Shown here piece by piece: positions 13,046-24,309 of a stretch of 64,000 nt of DNA (its first letter is position 1; each line of letters begins with the position of its first letter). The notes beneath the pieces were generated by a model. That model saw only the letters and a list, made by a program, of their open reading frames with translations. It ran no database searches and had not been told where the DNA came from. A program made the position numbers and the translations under genes. Source of the stretch: Salinivibrio kushneri (GTDB lineage Bacteria; Pseudomonadota; Gammaproteobacteria; Enterobacterales; Vibrionaceae); NCBI RefSeq assembly GCF_027286325.1, contig NZ_CP114588.1, positions 2,740,102-2,804,101 on the forward strand. Direction: 5' to 3'.

Positions 13046-13866
13046 CGACTGAGTGCCTCTCTTAACTGCTCGCGCACACGTTCGGTTTGCGGCCGACAGC
13101 CACGCCATATAGCAAAGCTTTCCGCCGCTTGTTCCACCAGCATGCCCAAGCCGTCTAAACATCGCCCTGCTCCTTGGCGTTGCGCCCATTGGTTGCTAGT
13201 TGTACAGCCAGCTTGATACACCATGTCATAGACAGTGGTCGCTGGACCAATCGCTCCTTGCGGGAGAGGGGGATGGCTTTGATGTAAGCTTGCCGAGGTC
13301 GCATTAATGATCACATCAACGGGCGCCGCCATGGGTTTATCCACGGCATGACTGGCGATCGGTCCGGCCTCACCAAATGCAGCGGCTAATTGCTGGGCTT
13401 TTTGCTCAGTGCGATTCACTATCATCAGCAATGCTGGCTCTTGCTCCAGTAAAGGAAGCAACACACCCCTTGCTGCACCGCCTGCTCCCACAACCATAAT
13501 GCGCTTATCGCGCAGTGCCACATGGTGGTAGTGTAAGTCAGTTACCAAACCTGCCCCGTCCGTATTATCACCCAGTAGGGAACCATCGCTTTGCTTAACC
13601 AGCGTATTCACGGCACCGGCGCGGTGGGCACGCTCTGTCAGTGTGTCAGCCCAGTCATACGCTTGCTGTTTAAAAGGCACGGTCACATTGGCGCCGCGCC
13701 CTCCTTGCGCAAAAAACGCCTGCATGGTGGTCACAAAGCCTTCAAGCGGCGCCTCAATGGCTTGATAGTCGATGTCTTGTTGAGTTTGCGTCGCAAATGC
13801 GGCGTGGATCTGCGGCGACTTACTGTGGCCAATCGGGTGGCCTACCACGCAATAACGATCGGTCAT
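13042..13866 (-). CDS. aroE: Shikimate dehydrogenase
   Basis: A 274-residue NADPH enzyme reducing 3-dehydroshikimate to shikimate in aromatic amino-acid synthesis. The N-terminal substrate domain carries GHPIGHSKSP and the catalytic Lys in NVTVPFKQ (about residue 66), with NTDG near residue 102. A Rossmann domain follows (VVGAGGAARG near 126) with NRTEQK as NADP-binding loop. It lies three bases after hemF and overlaps the next gene by four, making a hemF-aroE-DUF1488 operon. Confidence 0.97.
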   Translation of the reverse strand: MTDRYCVVGHPIGHSKSPQIHAAFATQTQQDIDYQAIEAPLEGFVTTMQAFFAQGGRGANVTVPFKQQAYDWADTLTERAHRAGAVNTLVKQSDGSLLGDNTDGAGLVTDLHYHHVALRDKRIMVVGAGGAARGVLLPLLEQEPALLMIVNRTEQKAQQLAAAFGEAGPIASHAVDKPMAAPVDVIINATSASLHQSHPPLPQGAIGPATTVYDMVYQAGCTTSNQWAQRQGAGRCLDGLGMLVEQAAESFAIWRGCRPQTERVREQLREALSR

Positions 13867-13869
13867 CCG

Positions 13870-14823
<954 letters not shown>

Positions 14824-14874
14824 TTACCTGATCCACGCAGTGGGATCTTGACGGAATTTCATCCCCCACCGCCG

Positions 14875-14912
14875 ACGCAAACGTTTTCCTTGCGATGAAA
14901 TCTGGGTATAAT
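14875..14912 (+). promoter_or_regulatory. purEK promoter with PurR operator
   Basis: The 16 bases at 14875-14890 (ACGCAAACGTTTTCCT) match the PurR box and closely resemble the E. coli purE operator. A perfect -10 TATAAT follows at 14907-14912, and a 17-base spacer would place the -35 at 14884-14889, inside the operator. Repression of purEK by PurR with hypoxanthine or guanine is therefore expected. Confidence 0.85.
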
Positions 14913-14965
14913 TCGTGTCACGCTCAGCTTATCTTATTCACGCTTGTCATCAAGAAGGACGTATT

Positions 14966-15448
14966 ATGACTGTCGGTATCATCATGGGCTCGCAATCCGA
15001 TTGGCCTACCATGACACATGCAGCGGCTATGTTGGATCACTTTGCCATCCCTTACGAAACCCGTATTGTCTCCGCCCATCGCACACCACAGTTACTGGCC
15101 GACTACGCCCAACAAGCGGCCGAGCGCGGAATTAAAGTGATTATTGCCGGCGCCGGTGGTGCCGCCCATCTGCCCGGGATGACCGCCGCACACACCAGCC
15201 TGCCGGTGCTCGGCGTACCGGTCCAGTCAAAAGCGTTAAAGGGCATGGACTCATTGCTTTCTATTGCTCAAATGCCAAAGGGCGTGGCAGTGGGCACGCT
15301 CGCTATTGGTGACGCAGGCGCCGCGAATGCAGGCCTCCTTGCAGCACAAATTCTCGCAACGGCCGACCCTGATTTGATGGCAAAAGTGGATGCGTTTCGC
15401 CAAGCGCAAACTGAGGCCGTTCTCGCTCAACCCAACCCACAAGGGTAA
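14966..15448 (+). CDS. purE: N5-carboxyaminoimidazole ribonucleotide mutase
   Basis: A 160-residue class I PurE that moves the carboxyl group from N5-CAIR to give CAIR in purine synthesis. Motifs seen are [17 protein letters not shown] (catalytic His near residue 45), [13 protein letters not shown] and [20 protein letters not shown] at 14966 has AAGGA before it; an upstream GTG at 14915 would overlap the promoter region and is rejected. purK follows four bases later. Confidence 0.97.
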   Translation: MTVGIIMGSQSDWPTMTHAAAMLDHFAIPYETRIVSAHRTPQLLADYAQQAAERGIKVIIAGAGGAAHLPGMTAAHTSLPVLGVPVQSKALKGMDSLLSIAQMPKGVAVGTLAIGDAGAANAGLLAAQILATADPDLMAKVDAFRQAQTEAVLAQPNPQG

Positions 15449-15452
15449 GGCC

Positions 15453-16601
15453 ATGAATATTCTGGTGTTAGGCGCGGGACAACTGGCTCGGATGATGGCC
15501 TTGGCCGGCGCACCGCTCAATCTTATCGTCAGCGCCTATGATGTGCGTAGTGGCGACATTATTCACCCACTGACGCTGCAACCACTGGGGCACGGCCTCA
15601 ATACGGCCATCGCTGGCGCAGATATTATTACCGCGGAATTTGAGCATATCCCCGCTGATATCTTGCACCAATGCGAGCAAAGCGGGAAGTTACGCCCCAG
15701 TGCTCAGGCGATTCTAACCGGTGGCGACCGCCAAATTGAGAAAGCCCTGCTAATGCAAGCAGGCGTCGCCAATGCGCCATACCGAGTGGTGTATACACAG
15801 GCTGATTTAGAAAAGGCGGTCGACGCACTGGGGGCACCCTTGGTCCTCAAAAGCACCTTGGATGGTTATGACGGAAAAGGACAGTGGCGCTATCGTGACG
15901 GCGATGATCTTCACGCATTATGGGCAGAGCTCGACGCCTTTCTCAGCGCACCGGATCAACGCGATGGCCAAGCCATTATTGCCGAGGCTATGATCCCCTT
16001 TGACCGAGAAGTGTCACTGATTGGTGTGCGTGGCGCGAATGGTGAATTTGCCAGTTATAGCCTGACCCAAAACCACCACCATGATGGGATATTGACCTTG
16101 TCTGTGGTGCGCCCGGATGAGCATGCCTTGCAAACACAAGCAGCGGACATGTTGGAAAAGGTTGCCAGCGCGCTTAACTATGTGGGGGTGCTCGCGGTGG
16201 AATTCTTTGATGTAGACGGCAGCTTGCTGGTGAACGAGATAGCACCTCGGGTGCACAACTCCGGTCACTGGACACAGCAAGGTAGCGCGTGTTGCCAGTT
16301 TGAAAACCACCTGCGCGCCGTCAGCGGCTTACCCCTTGGCCCGACCGAGTTAATCCAGCCAACGGCGATGATTAATATCTTAGGCCAAGGCAGTGTCCCG
16401 CTTGCGACCTATCGTGATGCCCATGTGCATTGGTATAACAAAACGCCTCGTCCAGGGCGCAAAGTGGGCCATATCAATGTCACGGCTACATCGAACGCGG
16501 CGCTTGCCACCAAGTTAGCCAGCCTCGCCAGCTACCTCCCCGACGATGCTTTTCACGGTTTAAAATCGGCTGCATTGGCTCTCGCTGCGCAAACCGATTA
16601 A
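15453..16601 (+). CDS. purK: 5-(carboxyamino)imidazole ribonucleotide synthase
   Basis: A 382-residue ATP-grasp enzyme that carboxylates AIR with bicarbonate and ATP to give N5-CAIR, the substrate of PurE. The N-terminal MNILVLGAGQLARMM motif, central LKSTLDGYDGKGQW and metal-site NEIAPRVHNSGHWT are all present. AAGG precedes the ATG at 15453. It shares bases with the convergent yrdD stop codon at 16598-16601. Confidence 0.97.
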   Translation: MNILVLGAGQLARMMALAGAPLNLIVSAYDVRSGDIIHPLTLQPLGHGLNTAIAGADIITAEFEHIPADILHQCEQSGKLRPSAQAILTGGDRQIEKALLMQAGVANAPYRVVYTQADLEKAVDALGAPLVLKSTLDGYDGKGQWRYRDGDDLHALWAELDAFLSAPDQRDGQAIIAEAMIPFDREVSLIGVRGANGEFASYSLTQNHHHDGILTLSVVRPDEHALQTQAADMLEKVASALNYVGVLAVEFFDVDGSLLVNEIAPRVHNSGHWTQQGSACCQFENHLRAVSGLPLGPTELIQPTAMINILGQGSVPLATYRDAHVHWYNKTPRPGRKVGHINVTATSNAALATKLASLASYLPDDAFHGLKSAALALAAQTD

Positions 16602-17155
16602 TCCTCGCTTTCCGATTCTGCAGCCGATTCACCTTGAATCGCGCTGCAGGGTTTATCGGCACATTGATGCACCGTCTTACCGCCTTTTTTACGCTCCACC
16701 AGCAGCGCAAAGCCACATTGCTCGCAGGTGCCGGCTATCGGTTGTGCATTGACCGCAAAATGACACTTGGGGTATTGGTCACAGGCAAAAAAGCGCTTAC
16801 CGTAACGCGAGGTGCGCTCCACCAGCTCACCTTTATGGCAGGCTGGGCAAGTCAACGTGGTGTGGTCAGGTTCGTCCGGTTTTTCAATATGCGTACATTG
16901 TGGGAACTGATCGCAGCCAATAAACATACCGAATCGACCTTGCCGTAACACCAATTCTCCCTGATGACAGGCCGGGCAAGCCACGCCAAGCGCTTTCACC
17001 ACATGGCCATCGCCGTGGTGTAACGCTTTGGTATAGTGGCAATCAGGATAGGCTGTACAGGCCAAAAACGGGCCTCGTTTGCCCGATTTAAACGCAAGAG
17101 CGCTGCCACATTCCGGGCAGCGCTCATGGGTATTCGGGGTGTTATCTTTACTCAT
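16598..17155 (-). CDS. yrdD: Topoisomerase-type zinc-ribbon protein YrdD
   Basis: A 185-residue protein made of four tandem C4 zinc ribbons: CPECG...CTAYPDC, CPACH...CDQFPQC, CPACH...CDQYPKC and a degenerate CEQCG...CADKPC. These resemble the C-terminal zinc fingers of topoisomerase I. It has no catalytic topoisomerase domain, so it is probably a DNA- or RNA-binding accessory protein; function is not known. The acidic tail ESAAESESED is low-complexity. It sits next to smg and dprA, as in other Gammaproteobacteria. Confidence 0.9.
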   Translation of the reverse strand: MSKDNTPNTHERCPECGSALAFKSGKRGPFLACTAYPDCHYTKALHHGDGHVVKALGVACPACHQGELVLRQGRFGMFIGCDQFPQCTHIEKPDEPDHTTLTCPACHKGELVERTSRYGKRFFACDQYPKCHFAVNAQPIAGTCEQCGFALLVERKKGGKTVHQCADKPCSAIQGESAAESESED

Positions 17156-17183
17156 TCACACCTTTTACTGTCATTGATAAGCG

Positions 17184-17657
17184 TTAGTGCACGTATCCCT
17201 CTTGTGCGTCGTACAGCATTTCTTCCATCTGTGTATACGCACGTTCGTTACCGGGCACGTTAAACAGCACCATCAAAATGACCCATTTGAGGTCATCAAG
17301 ACCAAACTCTTGGGTCTCGAGTTCCATCACCCGATCGATGACCATTTCACGCGTTTCCGGTGAAAGTACTCCAGCTTGCTCTAAGAATAAGAGGAAGCCT
17401 CGGCTTTCTTGGTCGATAAAGCGTGTTTCTTGCTCGGTATAGATTCGAATCGAGCTTTGGGCACTGCCTGATAGGTAAGGCTGTTTATCCGCATTTTGCA
17501 ACTGTGCCAGCTTTTCAAGCCAGTTCAGGGCTTTATATATATCGTCTTGATGAAAACCCGCACGGGACAATTCATCTGCTAACTCGTCCTGATCGATCAT
17601 CACTTCCACATCGCTATGGATGTAGGTCTCGAACAGGTACATAAGAATGTCCATCAT
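17184..17657 (-). CDS. smg: Smg family protein (DUF494)
   Basis: A 157-residue acidic protein with the family pattern [14 protein letters not shown] near the start, [14 protein letters not shown] in the middle and [15 protein letters not shown] near the end. Length equals E. coli Smg. Function is unknown despite its conserved place between dprA and yrdD. Two adjacent ATG codons could start it; the ribosome-binding site GGAGGGG lies within the end of dprA two bases upstream. Confidence 0.92.
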   Translation of the reverse strand: MMDILMYLFETYIHSDVEVMIDQDELADELSRAGFHQDDIYKALNWLEKLAQLQNADKQPYLSGSAQSSIRIYTEQETRFIDQESRGFLLFLEQAGVLSPETREMVIDRVMELETQEFGLDDLKWVILMVLFNVPGNERAYTQMEEMLYDAQEGYVH

Positions 17658-17659
17658 GG

Positions 17660-18769
17660 CTAGCCCCTCCTCGTTCTGACATAGCCACCGGGTACTGCTG
17701 CTACAAGCCCCTGGAGTTCTAAGTCTAACAACTGCATCATGATTTCGTGAACCGGTTGGTTGCAGCGCTCAGCCAGTACGTCGACACACGTCGCGTTAGT
17801 CCCTACGTTAGCCAACAGCGCAGAAAATGGCAATCCTTCATATGTATCTAACTTGGGTGCATCACTAAATAATTCGTGTTGCTGACTCGCTGCAAACTGC
17901 ACCAAGCTATCCACATCACTTATAATATCATCAACACAGTCGACTAACACCGCACCTTGTTTTATCAATTGGTGGCAACCGCGCGATTGGACTTGTCCTA
18001 TGGGACCGGGAATGGCAAACACACTCCGGTTTTGCTCAAGTGCATAGCGTGCCGTGATCAACGACCCACTTTGCGGCGCGGCCTCTACCACTAATACGCC
18101 TGCCGACAACCCACTGATCAGTCGATTGCGGCGCGGAAAGTGCTCAGCCCTTGGCGGCGCGTCTGGCCAAAACTCTGAGACCAGTGCGCCTTGTGCTTCA
18201 ATCCGCTCAGCCAATGCGCGATGTCGCGCGGGATACACATTGGCAAGCCCGCTTCCTAGTACCGCTAATGTCTTACCGTGACCCTCTAGTGCGCCTTTGT
18301 GTGCTCGGCCGTCAATGCCGAGCGCAAGCCCACTGGTAATCGCAACACCATGCTCAACCAGTTGTTTGGCAAATTGATACGCCGTTTCTAGCCCTTGCGG
18401 CGTCGCGTGACGACTGCCCACCATCGCCAATTGAGGCATCGCCAAGCAAGCCAGATCGCCTTGCACATACAAGACCAAAGGCGGCCGTGCGATTTCTCGA
18501 AGTAATGCAGGGTAAGCCGGGTGGTCAAAGCCAATCAGGTGGCAATTCTCTTGCCTCGCCCACTCAAGACTACGCTCAATCATGGCATGGTTGGGGTGCG
18601 TGATGGCCTGACATTGCTCAGCGGTTAAGCCAACCGCGGCAAGCTCATGAGCAGTTTGCTCACTCAACGCGTCGATGGGCATTTTAGCCAACAGCGCGCG
18701 TCGCTGAGAGACGCGCAACCGCGGCACTTGGGTCAGTATCAACCACCCTCGTAGGGATTTATCGCGCAT
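17660..18769 (-). CDS. dprA: DNA-processing protein DprA
   Basis: A 369-residue DprA/Smf protein that loads RecA on incoming single-stranded DNA during transformation. The Rossmann core shows [40 protein letters not shown] and [26 protein letters not shown]-terminal winged-helix-like region follows after residue 300. ATG at 18769 overlaps the stop of the LysM gene by 11 bases. ComM, another transformation protein, is encoded elsewhere in the window. Confidence 0.95.
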   Translation of the reverse strand: MRDKSLRGWLILTQVPRLRVSQRRALLAKMPIDALSEQTAHELAAVGLTAEQCQAITHPNHAMIERSLEWARQENCHLIGFDHPAYPALLREIARPPLVLYVQGDLACLAMPQLAMVGSRHATPQGLETAYQFAKQLVEHGVAITSGLALGIDGRAHKGALEGHGKTLAVLGSGLANVYPARHRALAERIEAQGALVSEFWPDAPPRAEHFPRRNRLISGLSAGVLVVEAAPQSGSLITARYALEQNRSVFAIPGPIGQVQSRGCHQLIKQGAVLVDCVDDIISDVDSLVQFAASQQHELFSDAPKLDTYEGLPFSALLANVGTNATCVDVLAERCNQPVHEIMMQLLDLELQGLVAAVPGGYVRTRRG

Positions 18770-19820
18770 AGGCCGGTTGAGGAGAAGGCGGCACCGCATG
18801 CATGCCGGCTTTGATCGGCTGACGCGCTTGCGTGATCACCGCCAAACTGATCCTAGGATAAGCTCGAACCACCATGGTTTGTCCCACTGTCACATCAGGC
18901 AAGGCAGTCATGGGCTGCGCAGCTTTGTCGCTCGCGTTTTGATAGCGATACTCACCGAGGCCATTTACCACGTTGGCACCGGTTTCAGTGACAGCAAACA
19001 TTTGCCCGGCACTCACGCCATCGTTGGCGCCTTTATCAAGCACCACAAGCTGGCCATTCGCCACATATTCACTGCCATAAAGGTGCCCTAACAACGTGGC
19101 GTCTGTTTGAGCCGCTTGCGGCCAAAAACGTGGATGCGTGTTCTCGGGTAAAGGTAATAAAACGTCATTGGGGCGCACTTCCTGCACCACCCGTGTCAGT
19201 GTCATCACGCTACGCCCTTCACTTCGCGCTCGGATACGCCCATCAGCCACATGTTTTAAGCTCACCATCGCGGTAGGTTCGGCGCTAGCATCTGACGTCG
19301 CGGGACGTAGAAAGGTTTTCTCAACCCGAAACACTTGCCAATCCTTAGCACTCAACGACGCATCCACATACAGGGTGTCGTGTAAAGAGAGATATTGACG
19401 CCCATCCGTCGAGCCAAGAACATGTGGCAGTGCCACCAAACGTGCCTTTTCGACCAGCGTGTCCTGCTGCAAGTACGGCAGCAGCGTAGGGTCAACACTG
19501 CTGAGTGCGGACGTCTTGGGCGTATCTCCCTGCAGCGCATTCGCCCCTTCGGGCTTGTAGTTGACAGTTGGTTTTCCTGCTTGCCATGTGAGGGTGAGCA
19601 CATCGCCGGGATAAATCAGATTGGGATCCTTTATGGCCGGATTTGCGTACCACACTTCAGGCCATTGCCAAGGGTTATCGAAAAAGGTAGCGGCGATATC
19701 CCACAGGGTATCCCCCCGCTCAACCACATATCGCTGACTCTCGGCAGGGCCGGCTGCCAGTACTGGTAGCGCGATAGCCAATAGCCCAGCGACGGCGAGA
19801 TTGAATAGCTTTCTTGTCAT
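18759..19820 (-). CDS. LysM domain protein, exported
   Basis: A 353-residue protein with a signal peptide (NLAVAGLLAIALPVLAAG) and one LysM peptidoglycan-binding domain at about residues 30-80 (YVVERGDTLWDIAATFF...YPGDVLTL). The rest is a region conserved in Vibrio homologues without a named domain. ATG at 19820 has GAGGAA seven bases upstream; a TTG at 19835 is less likely. It heads a LysM-dprA-smg-yrdD run and is divergent from def. A role at the cell wall is inferred from LysM only. Confidence 0.9.
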   Translation of the reverse strand: MTRKLFNLAVAGLLAIALPVLAAGPAESQRYVVERGDTLWDIAATFFDNPWQWPEVWYANPAIKDPNLIYPGDVLTLTWQAGKPTVNYKPEGANALQGDTPKTSALSSVDPTLLPYLQQDTLVEKARLVALPHVLGSTDGRQYLSLHDTLYVDASLSAKDWQVFRVEKTFLRPATSDASAEPTAMVSLKHVADGRIRARSEGRSVMTLTRVVQEVRPNDVLLPLPENTHPRFWPQAAQTDATLLGHLYGSEYVANGQLVVLDKGANDGVSAGQMFAVTETGANVVNGLGEYRYQNASDKAAQPMTALPDVTVGQTMVVRAYPRISLAVITQARQPIKAGMHAVPPSPQPAYAR

Positions 19821-19937
19821 CAATGTCTTCCTCAACCGACGAATGATGCTGATGCTGTCAATTGGCTGGCAAAATGTCTAGAATTAACCCAATTACCCCG
19901 TGCCGCTTTCGGCACAGTTCAATTTTTATGAGACGTT

Positions 19938-20450
19938 ATGGCTTTACTGAACGTATTAACATTCCCAGATGAGCGCCTTCGCACCGTGGCAAAGCCGGTG
20001 GACGCTGTCACGCCTGAGATCCAAAAAATGGCTGATGACATGATTGAAACCATGTACGCCCAAGACGGTATTGGTCTCGCGGCCACTCAGGTTGATTTTC
20101 ACCAACGCATGGTGGTGATTGATGTATCCGAAACCCGCGATCAACCCATGGTGCTTATCAATCCAGAAATCATCGAAAAGCGTGGTGAAGATGGCATTGA
20201 AGAAGGGTGTTTATCTGTCCCCAGTGCACGCGCACTGGTACCGCGTGCGGCAGAAGTGACCGTAAAAGCGCTGGATCGCGACGGCAACTCTATCCAGTTT
20301 GATGCCGACGACCTACTCGCGATTTGCGTTCAGCATGAGCTTGACCATTTAGAAGGTAAGCTATTTGTTGATTACCTCTCGCCACTGAAGCGACAACGCA
20401 TCAAGCAGAAGATGGAAAAAATCAAACGCGCTAACCAAAAAGCAAGTTGA
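19938..20450 (+). CDS. def: Peptide deformylase
   Basis: A 170-residue metalloenzyme that removes the formyl group from new proteins. The three signature motifs are complete: GIGLAATQ (about residues 44-51), EEGCLSVP (Cys metal ligand near 91) and [10 protein letters not shown] (two His ligands and catalytic Glu near 133-137). The lysine-rich C-terminal helix may contact the ribosome. fmt follows seven bases later. Confidence 0.98.
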   Translation: MALLNVLTFPDERLRTVAKPVDAVTPEIQKMADDMIETMYAQDGIGLAATQVDFHQRMVVIDVSETRDQPMVLINPEIIEKRGEDGIEEGCLSVPSARALVPRAAEVTVKALDRDGNSIQFDADDLLAICVQHELDHLEGKLFVDYLSPLKRQRIKQKMEKIKRANQKAS

Positions 20451-20457
20451 GGTCACT

Positions 20458-21402
20458 TTGAGCACACCGCTGCGTATAGTATTTGCGGGCACGCCGGATT
20501 TTGCCGCGCGCCATTTGCAAGCCCTGCTCGACAGTGAGCATGAGGTGATTGCGGTTTATAGCCGTGAAGATAAACCCGCTGGCCGAGGCAAAAAGCTCAC
20601 CGCCAGCCCGGTGAAACAGCTCGCACTTGAGCATGACTTACCCGTCTACCAACCCCGCACGCTGCGCGATGAACAAGCGCAAGCCGAGCTGGCTGCCTTG
20701 AATGCAGATGTGATGGTCGTGGTCGCTTACGGGCTGATTCTCCCCAAAGTGGTCTTGGATACACCTCGATTAGGCTGTGTGAATGTCCATGGCTCCATTC
20801 TGCCACGTTGGCGTGGCGCAGCGCCTATCGAACGCGCAGTATGGGCTGGCGACAATGAGACCGGTGTCACCATCATGCAGATGGACGAAGGGCTCGACAC
20901 CGGCGATATGCTTAAAATTGCGACCTTACCCATTGAAGAGAAAGAGACCAGTGGTAGCCTATATTTGCGCCTTGCTGAGCTGGGCCCACAGGCATTGACT
21001 GAGTGTCTTAATGACATGGCTAACGGCATTATTCTTGCCGAGCCACAAAACGATGCCAAAGCCAACTATGCCGAGAAGCTCAGTAAGCAAGAAGCGCAGA
21101 TCGATTGGCATCAAGACGCCGCGTTTATCGAACGTTGTGTACGGGCATTTAACCCGCGCCCGGTCAGCTACTTCACCTTAGGTGAGCAAAACATCAAGGT
21201 GTGGGGCGCTAACGCACTAGATATCGACGTGGACGCGGCGCCAGGCACAGTGATCAACACTGACAAACATGGCATTCAGGTCGCGACCGGAAAAGGCGTG
21301 ATCCAACTGACCCAACTTCAGCCACCAGGCAAAAAAGCCATGCAAGCGCATGAGCTACTAAATGCACGTCGTGAATGGTTTGAAACGGGTACCCAACTGT
21401 AG
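20458..21402 (+). CDS. fmt: Methionyl-tRNA formyltransferase
   Basis: A 314-residue enzyme adding a formyl group from 10-formyl-THF to initiator Met-tRNA. It shows [14 protein letters not shown] at the start, the catalytic [17 protein letters not shown] motif near residue 110 and a C-terminal OB-like domain. The start is TTG at 20458, supported by GAGG upstream and by alignment to the family N-terminus. It is co-transcribed with def. Confidence 0.97.
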   Translation: MSTPLRIVFAGTPDFAARHLQALLDSEHEVIAVYSREDKPAGRGKKLTASPVKQLALEHDLPVYQPRTLRDEQAQAELAALNADVMVVVAYGLILPKVVLDTPRLGCVNVHGSILPRWRGAAPIERAVWAGDNETGVTIMQMDEGLDTGDMLKIATLPIEEKETSGSLYLRLAELGPQALTECLNDMANGIILAEPQNDAKANYAEKLSKQEAQIDWHQDAAFIERCVRAFNPRPVSYFTLGEQNIKVWGANALDIDVDAAPGTVINTDKHGIQVATGKGVIQLTQLQPPGKKAMQAHELLNARREWFETGTQL

Positions 21403-21426
21403 GTTAATCTTGCCCTGCATAACGAT

Positions 21427-21452
21427 AAGGCCAGTACGCTGGCCTTTTTTTA
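21427..21452 (+). terminator. Terminator after def-fmt
   Basis: The stem AAGGCCAG, loop TACG, CTGGCCTT runs into a tract of T residues 25 bases after the fmt stop. Confidence 0.93.
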
Positions 21453-21504
21453 TCTGGCTAACATCATCGTTTGATGCCAACTTGACCTTTGTATAGGTAA
21501 ACAT

Positions 21505-22791
21505 ATGAATGTAAGAGCCGCGGCTGCCCGCGTTCTGTATCACGTGGTCGATCAGGGCCAATCACTGTCACAGCAGCTTCCTCTTGCTCAACAGCAGATC
21601 GCGCCACGCGACGCCGCCTTGTTGCAAGAGATGTGTTACGGCACGTTACGCTGGCTGCCGCGCTTAGAGCACATTGTCCAAACCCTGATGGACAAGCCAT
21701 TGAAAGGAAAGCAGCGTGTTTTCCATCACTTGCTACTGGTCGGTCTATACCAGATTAGCTACATGCGCATCCCTGCCCATGCAGCGGTGGCTGAAACAGT
21801 CAACGCCACCAAGCCACTGAAACGTCCGCAATTGCGAGGGTTGATCAATGCCATCTTGCGCAATTACCAACGCGATCAAGCGGCGCTAGACCAAGCCAGT
21901 CAAGCACACGATGCCGGGCTTTATTGTCACCCTAGCTGGTTACTCAAACGCCTTCAGGCCGCCTACCCATCAAATTGGCAAGACATTGTCGCGGCGAACC
22001 ATCAAAAGGCGCCGATGTGGCTGCGCGTCAATCGCCAGCATCATTCTCGAGATAGTTATCAAACGCAGCTGCAACAAGCCGGTATTGGCGCCAGTGCCCA
22101 CCCAGATGCGATGGATGCGCTGAAACTCGACGCGCCGTGTGATGTGTCTCGCTTACCCGGGTTTGACCAAGGCTGGGTGTCGGTACAAGATGCCGCCGCG
22201 CAGCTGGCTGTCGATTACCTCCAACCCGCGTCTGCAGAGCACATTCTCGACTGCTGTGCCGCGCCAGGAGGGAAAACCTGCCATATCCTCGAGCACCAGC
22301 CTGATGCCATCGTGACGGCCATTGATGCCGATGAAAACCGCTTGTCGCGGATCAAAGACAACCTTTCACGGTTGGGCCTTAATGCTGAGGTGAAACACGC
22401 GGATGCCCGCAAGCCGAGCGCTTGGCATCAAGGGCCTGCGTTTGATCGTATTTTGCTGGATGCCCCTTGCTCTGCCACGGGCGTGATTCGTCGCCACCCT
22501 GATATAAAATGGCTGCGTCGTGACAGTGATATTCATGCCCTGGTCACGTTACAGGCAGAGATTTTAGACGCAATGTGGCAGCAATTGGCACCAGGGGGTA
22601 CGCTGGTTTACGCCACTTGCTCGGTCTTGCCAGATGAAAACAGCGATCAAATCCGCGCCTTTTTATCCCGTGAGCCATCAGCGATATTGCATACCGGCAC
22701 GCAAACGCAGCCAGGCCGTCAAATTCTGCCTGGCGAAGACGACATGGACGGTTTTTATTACGCATGCCTAGAGAAGTCATCAAGCAACTAG
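21505..22791 (+). CDS. rsmB: 16S rRNA (cytosine967-C5)-methyltransferase
   Basis: A 428-residue RsmB/Sun protein. The N-terminal NusB-like RNA-binding domain covers about residues 1-140; the SAM-dependent domain shows [13 protein letters not shown], the motif [10 protein letters not shown] and the motif [11 protein letters not shown] holding the catalytic cysteines. It acts on 16S rRNA during ribosome assembly. It is followed 18 bases later by trkA, an arrangement also found in E. coli. Confidence 0.97.
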   Translation: MNVRAAAARVLYHVVDQGQSLSQQLPLAQQQIAPRDAALLQEMCYGTLRWLPRLEHIVQTLMDKPLKGKQRVFHHLLLVGLYQISYMRIPAHAAVAETVNATKPLKRPQLRGLINAILRNYQRDQAALDQASQAHDAGLYCHPSWLLKRLQAAYPSNWQDIVAANHQKAPMWLRVNRQHHSRDSYQTQLQQAGIGASAHPDAMDALKLDAPCDVSRLPGFDQGWVSVQDAAAQLAVDYLQPASAEHILDCCAAPGGKTCHILEHQPDAIVTAIDADENRLSRIKDNLSRLGLNAEVKHADARKPSAWHQGPAFDRILLDAPCSATGVIRRHPDIKWLRRDSDIHALVTLQAEILDAMWQQLAPGGTLVYATCSVLPDENSDQIRAFLSREPSAILHTGTQTQPGRQILPGEDDMDGFYYACLEKSSSN

Positions 22792-22809
22792 GCAGGGAGT
22801 GACAGTAGC

Positions 22810-24186
22810 ATGAAAATCATCATCTTGGGTGCAGGCCAAGTCGGCGGGACGTTGGCAGAGAACTTGGTGGGGGAAAACAATGACATCACTATTGTCGACC
22901 GCGCCCCTGAACGACTACGTGAACTGCAAGATAAGTACGACTTACGCGTGGTGCAAGGGTTTGCCAGCCATCCGACCACACTACAAGAGGCGGGTGCTCA
23001 AGATGCAGATATGCTGGTTGCGGTGACCAACTCAGACGAAACCAATATGATCGCCTGCCAGGTTGCGTATACTCGATTTAATACACCCAACCGTGTCGCC
23101 CGGATCCGCAGCCCTGAATACTTGGCGGTGAAAGAGCAACTGTTTAACAGCGACGCGTGTCCGGTTGACCACCTTATCGCCCCTGAAGAGCTGGTGACCC
23201 GTTATATTCGCCGTCTGATTGAATACCCAGGTGCCTTACAGGTGGTCAGTTTTGCCGATAAAAAGGTCGGCCTCGTTGCGGTTAAGGCGTATTACGGCGG
23301 CCCACTGGTCGGAAAGGCCTTGTCGGCGCTGCGTGAGCATATGCCGCATGTGGATACGCGCGTTGCCGCCATTTTCCGCCGCGATCGGCCCATTCGCCCG
23401 CAAGGTACCACCATTATCGAAGCCGATGATGAGGTCTTTTTCGTCGCTGCAAGTAACCATATTCGCTCGGTGATGAGTGAGTTGCAGCGTCTCGAAAAGC
23501 CTTATAAGCGCATCATGATTGTCGGGGGCGGGAATATCGGCGCAGGCCTAGCGATGGCGTTGGAGCGCCAATACAGTGTGAAGTTGATTGAGCGTAACCC
23601 CACGCGTGCCGAGCACCTTTCTGAGTTGCTGGAAGAAACCACGGTCTTTTGTGGTGACGCCTCTGACCAAGAGCTGCTCAGTGAAGAGCACATTGATCAG
23701 ATTGATGTGTTTATCGCGGTCACCAACGAAGACGAAGCCAATATTATGTCGGCCATGTTGGCGAAACGCCTTGGCGCGAAAAAAGTCATGGTGCTTATCC
23801 AGCGCGGCGCTTATGTGGACTTGGTGCAAGGCGGGGTGATTGATATTGCCATCTCTCCTCAACAGGCAACGATATCTGCGCTACTCACCCATGTGCGCCG
23901 CGCAGACATTGTTAATGTCTCGTCACTACGACGCGGCGCCGCTGAGGCGATTGAAGCCATCGCCCATGGGGATGCGTCAACCTCGAAAGTGGTCGGGCGC
24001 GCCATCGGCGAGATCAAACTACCGCCAGGAACCACCATCGGTGCCGTGGTGCGAGGCGATGAAGTGTTAATTGCGCACGACAAAACCGTGATCCAGCAAG
24101 ATGACCATGTGGTCTTGTTCTTGGTGAACAAAAAATATATTCCTGACGTTGAACGCCTGTTCCAGCCCAGCCCTTTCTTCCTTTAA
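22810..24186 (+). CDS. trkA: Trk potassium uptake regulatory subunit TrkA
   Basis: A 458-residue peripheral membrane protein that binds NAD(H) or ATP and gates the TrkH/TrkG potassium channel. It has two RCK halves: [16 protein letters not shown] with a TrkA-C domain, then a second Rossmann fold beginning [14 protein letters not shown] near residue 235 with its own TrkA-C. No trkH lies next to it on this side, so the channel subunit is elsewhere or lies beyond the window. Confidence 0.96.
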   Translation: MKIIILGAGQVGGTLAENLVGENNDITIVDRAPERLRELQDKYDLRVVQGFASHPTTLQEAGAQDADMLVAVTNSDETNMIACQVAYTRFNTPNRVARIRSPEYLAVKEQLFNSDACPVDHLIAPEELVTRYIRRLIEYPGALQVVSFADKKVGLVAVKAYYGGPLVGKALSALREHMPHVDTRVAAIFRRDRPIRPQGTTIIEADDEVFFVAASNHIRSVMSELQRLEKPYKRIMIVGGGNIGAGLAMALERQYSVKLIERNPTRAEHLSELLEETTVFCGDASDQELLSEEHIDQIDVFIAVTNEDEANIMSAMLAKRLGAKKVMVLIQRGAYVDLVQGGVIDIAISPQQATISALLTHVRRADIVNVSSLRRGAAEAIEAIAHGDASTSKVVGRAIGEIKLPPGTTIGAVVRGDEVLIAHDKTVIQQDDHVVLFLVNKKYIPDVERLFQPSPFFL

Positions 24187-24192
24187 TCCTAC

Positions 24193-24216
24193 CCTGCAGG
24201 CGTTGTTGCCTGCAGG
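24193..24216 (+). terminator. Hairpin after trkA
   Basis: A perfect 9-bp inverted repeat (CCTGCAGGC/GCCTGCAGG) with a six-base loop lies six bases after the trkA stop. The T-run begins a few bases late (GCTTTTTCG), so termination is likely but not textbook. Confidence 0.6.
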
Positions 24217-24309
24217 CTCACGCTTTTTCGCTGTCTACTGCCGTTCCAGTCACTTTGGGTATACACTAGTAAAAGTTCTCTCGGTATCGATGACACACAA
24301 AGGAACGCC

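Noticed and set aside
13336..13346. DnaA-box-like TTATCCACG in aroE and TTATCCACC in parA
   Set aside because: Single 8-of-9 matches inside coding sequence with no clustering are expected by chance.
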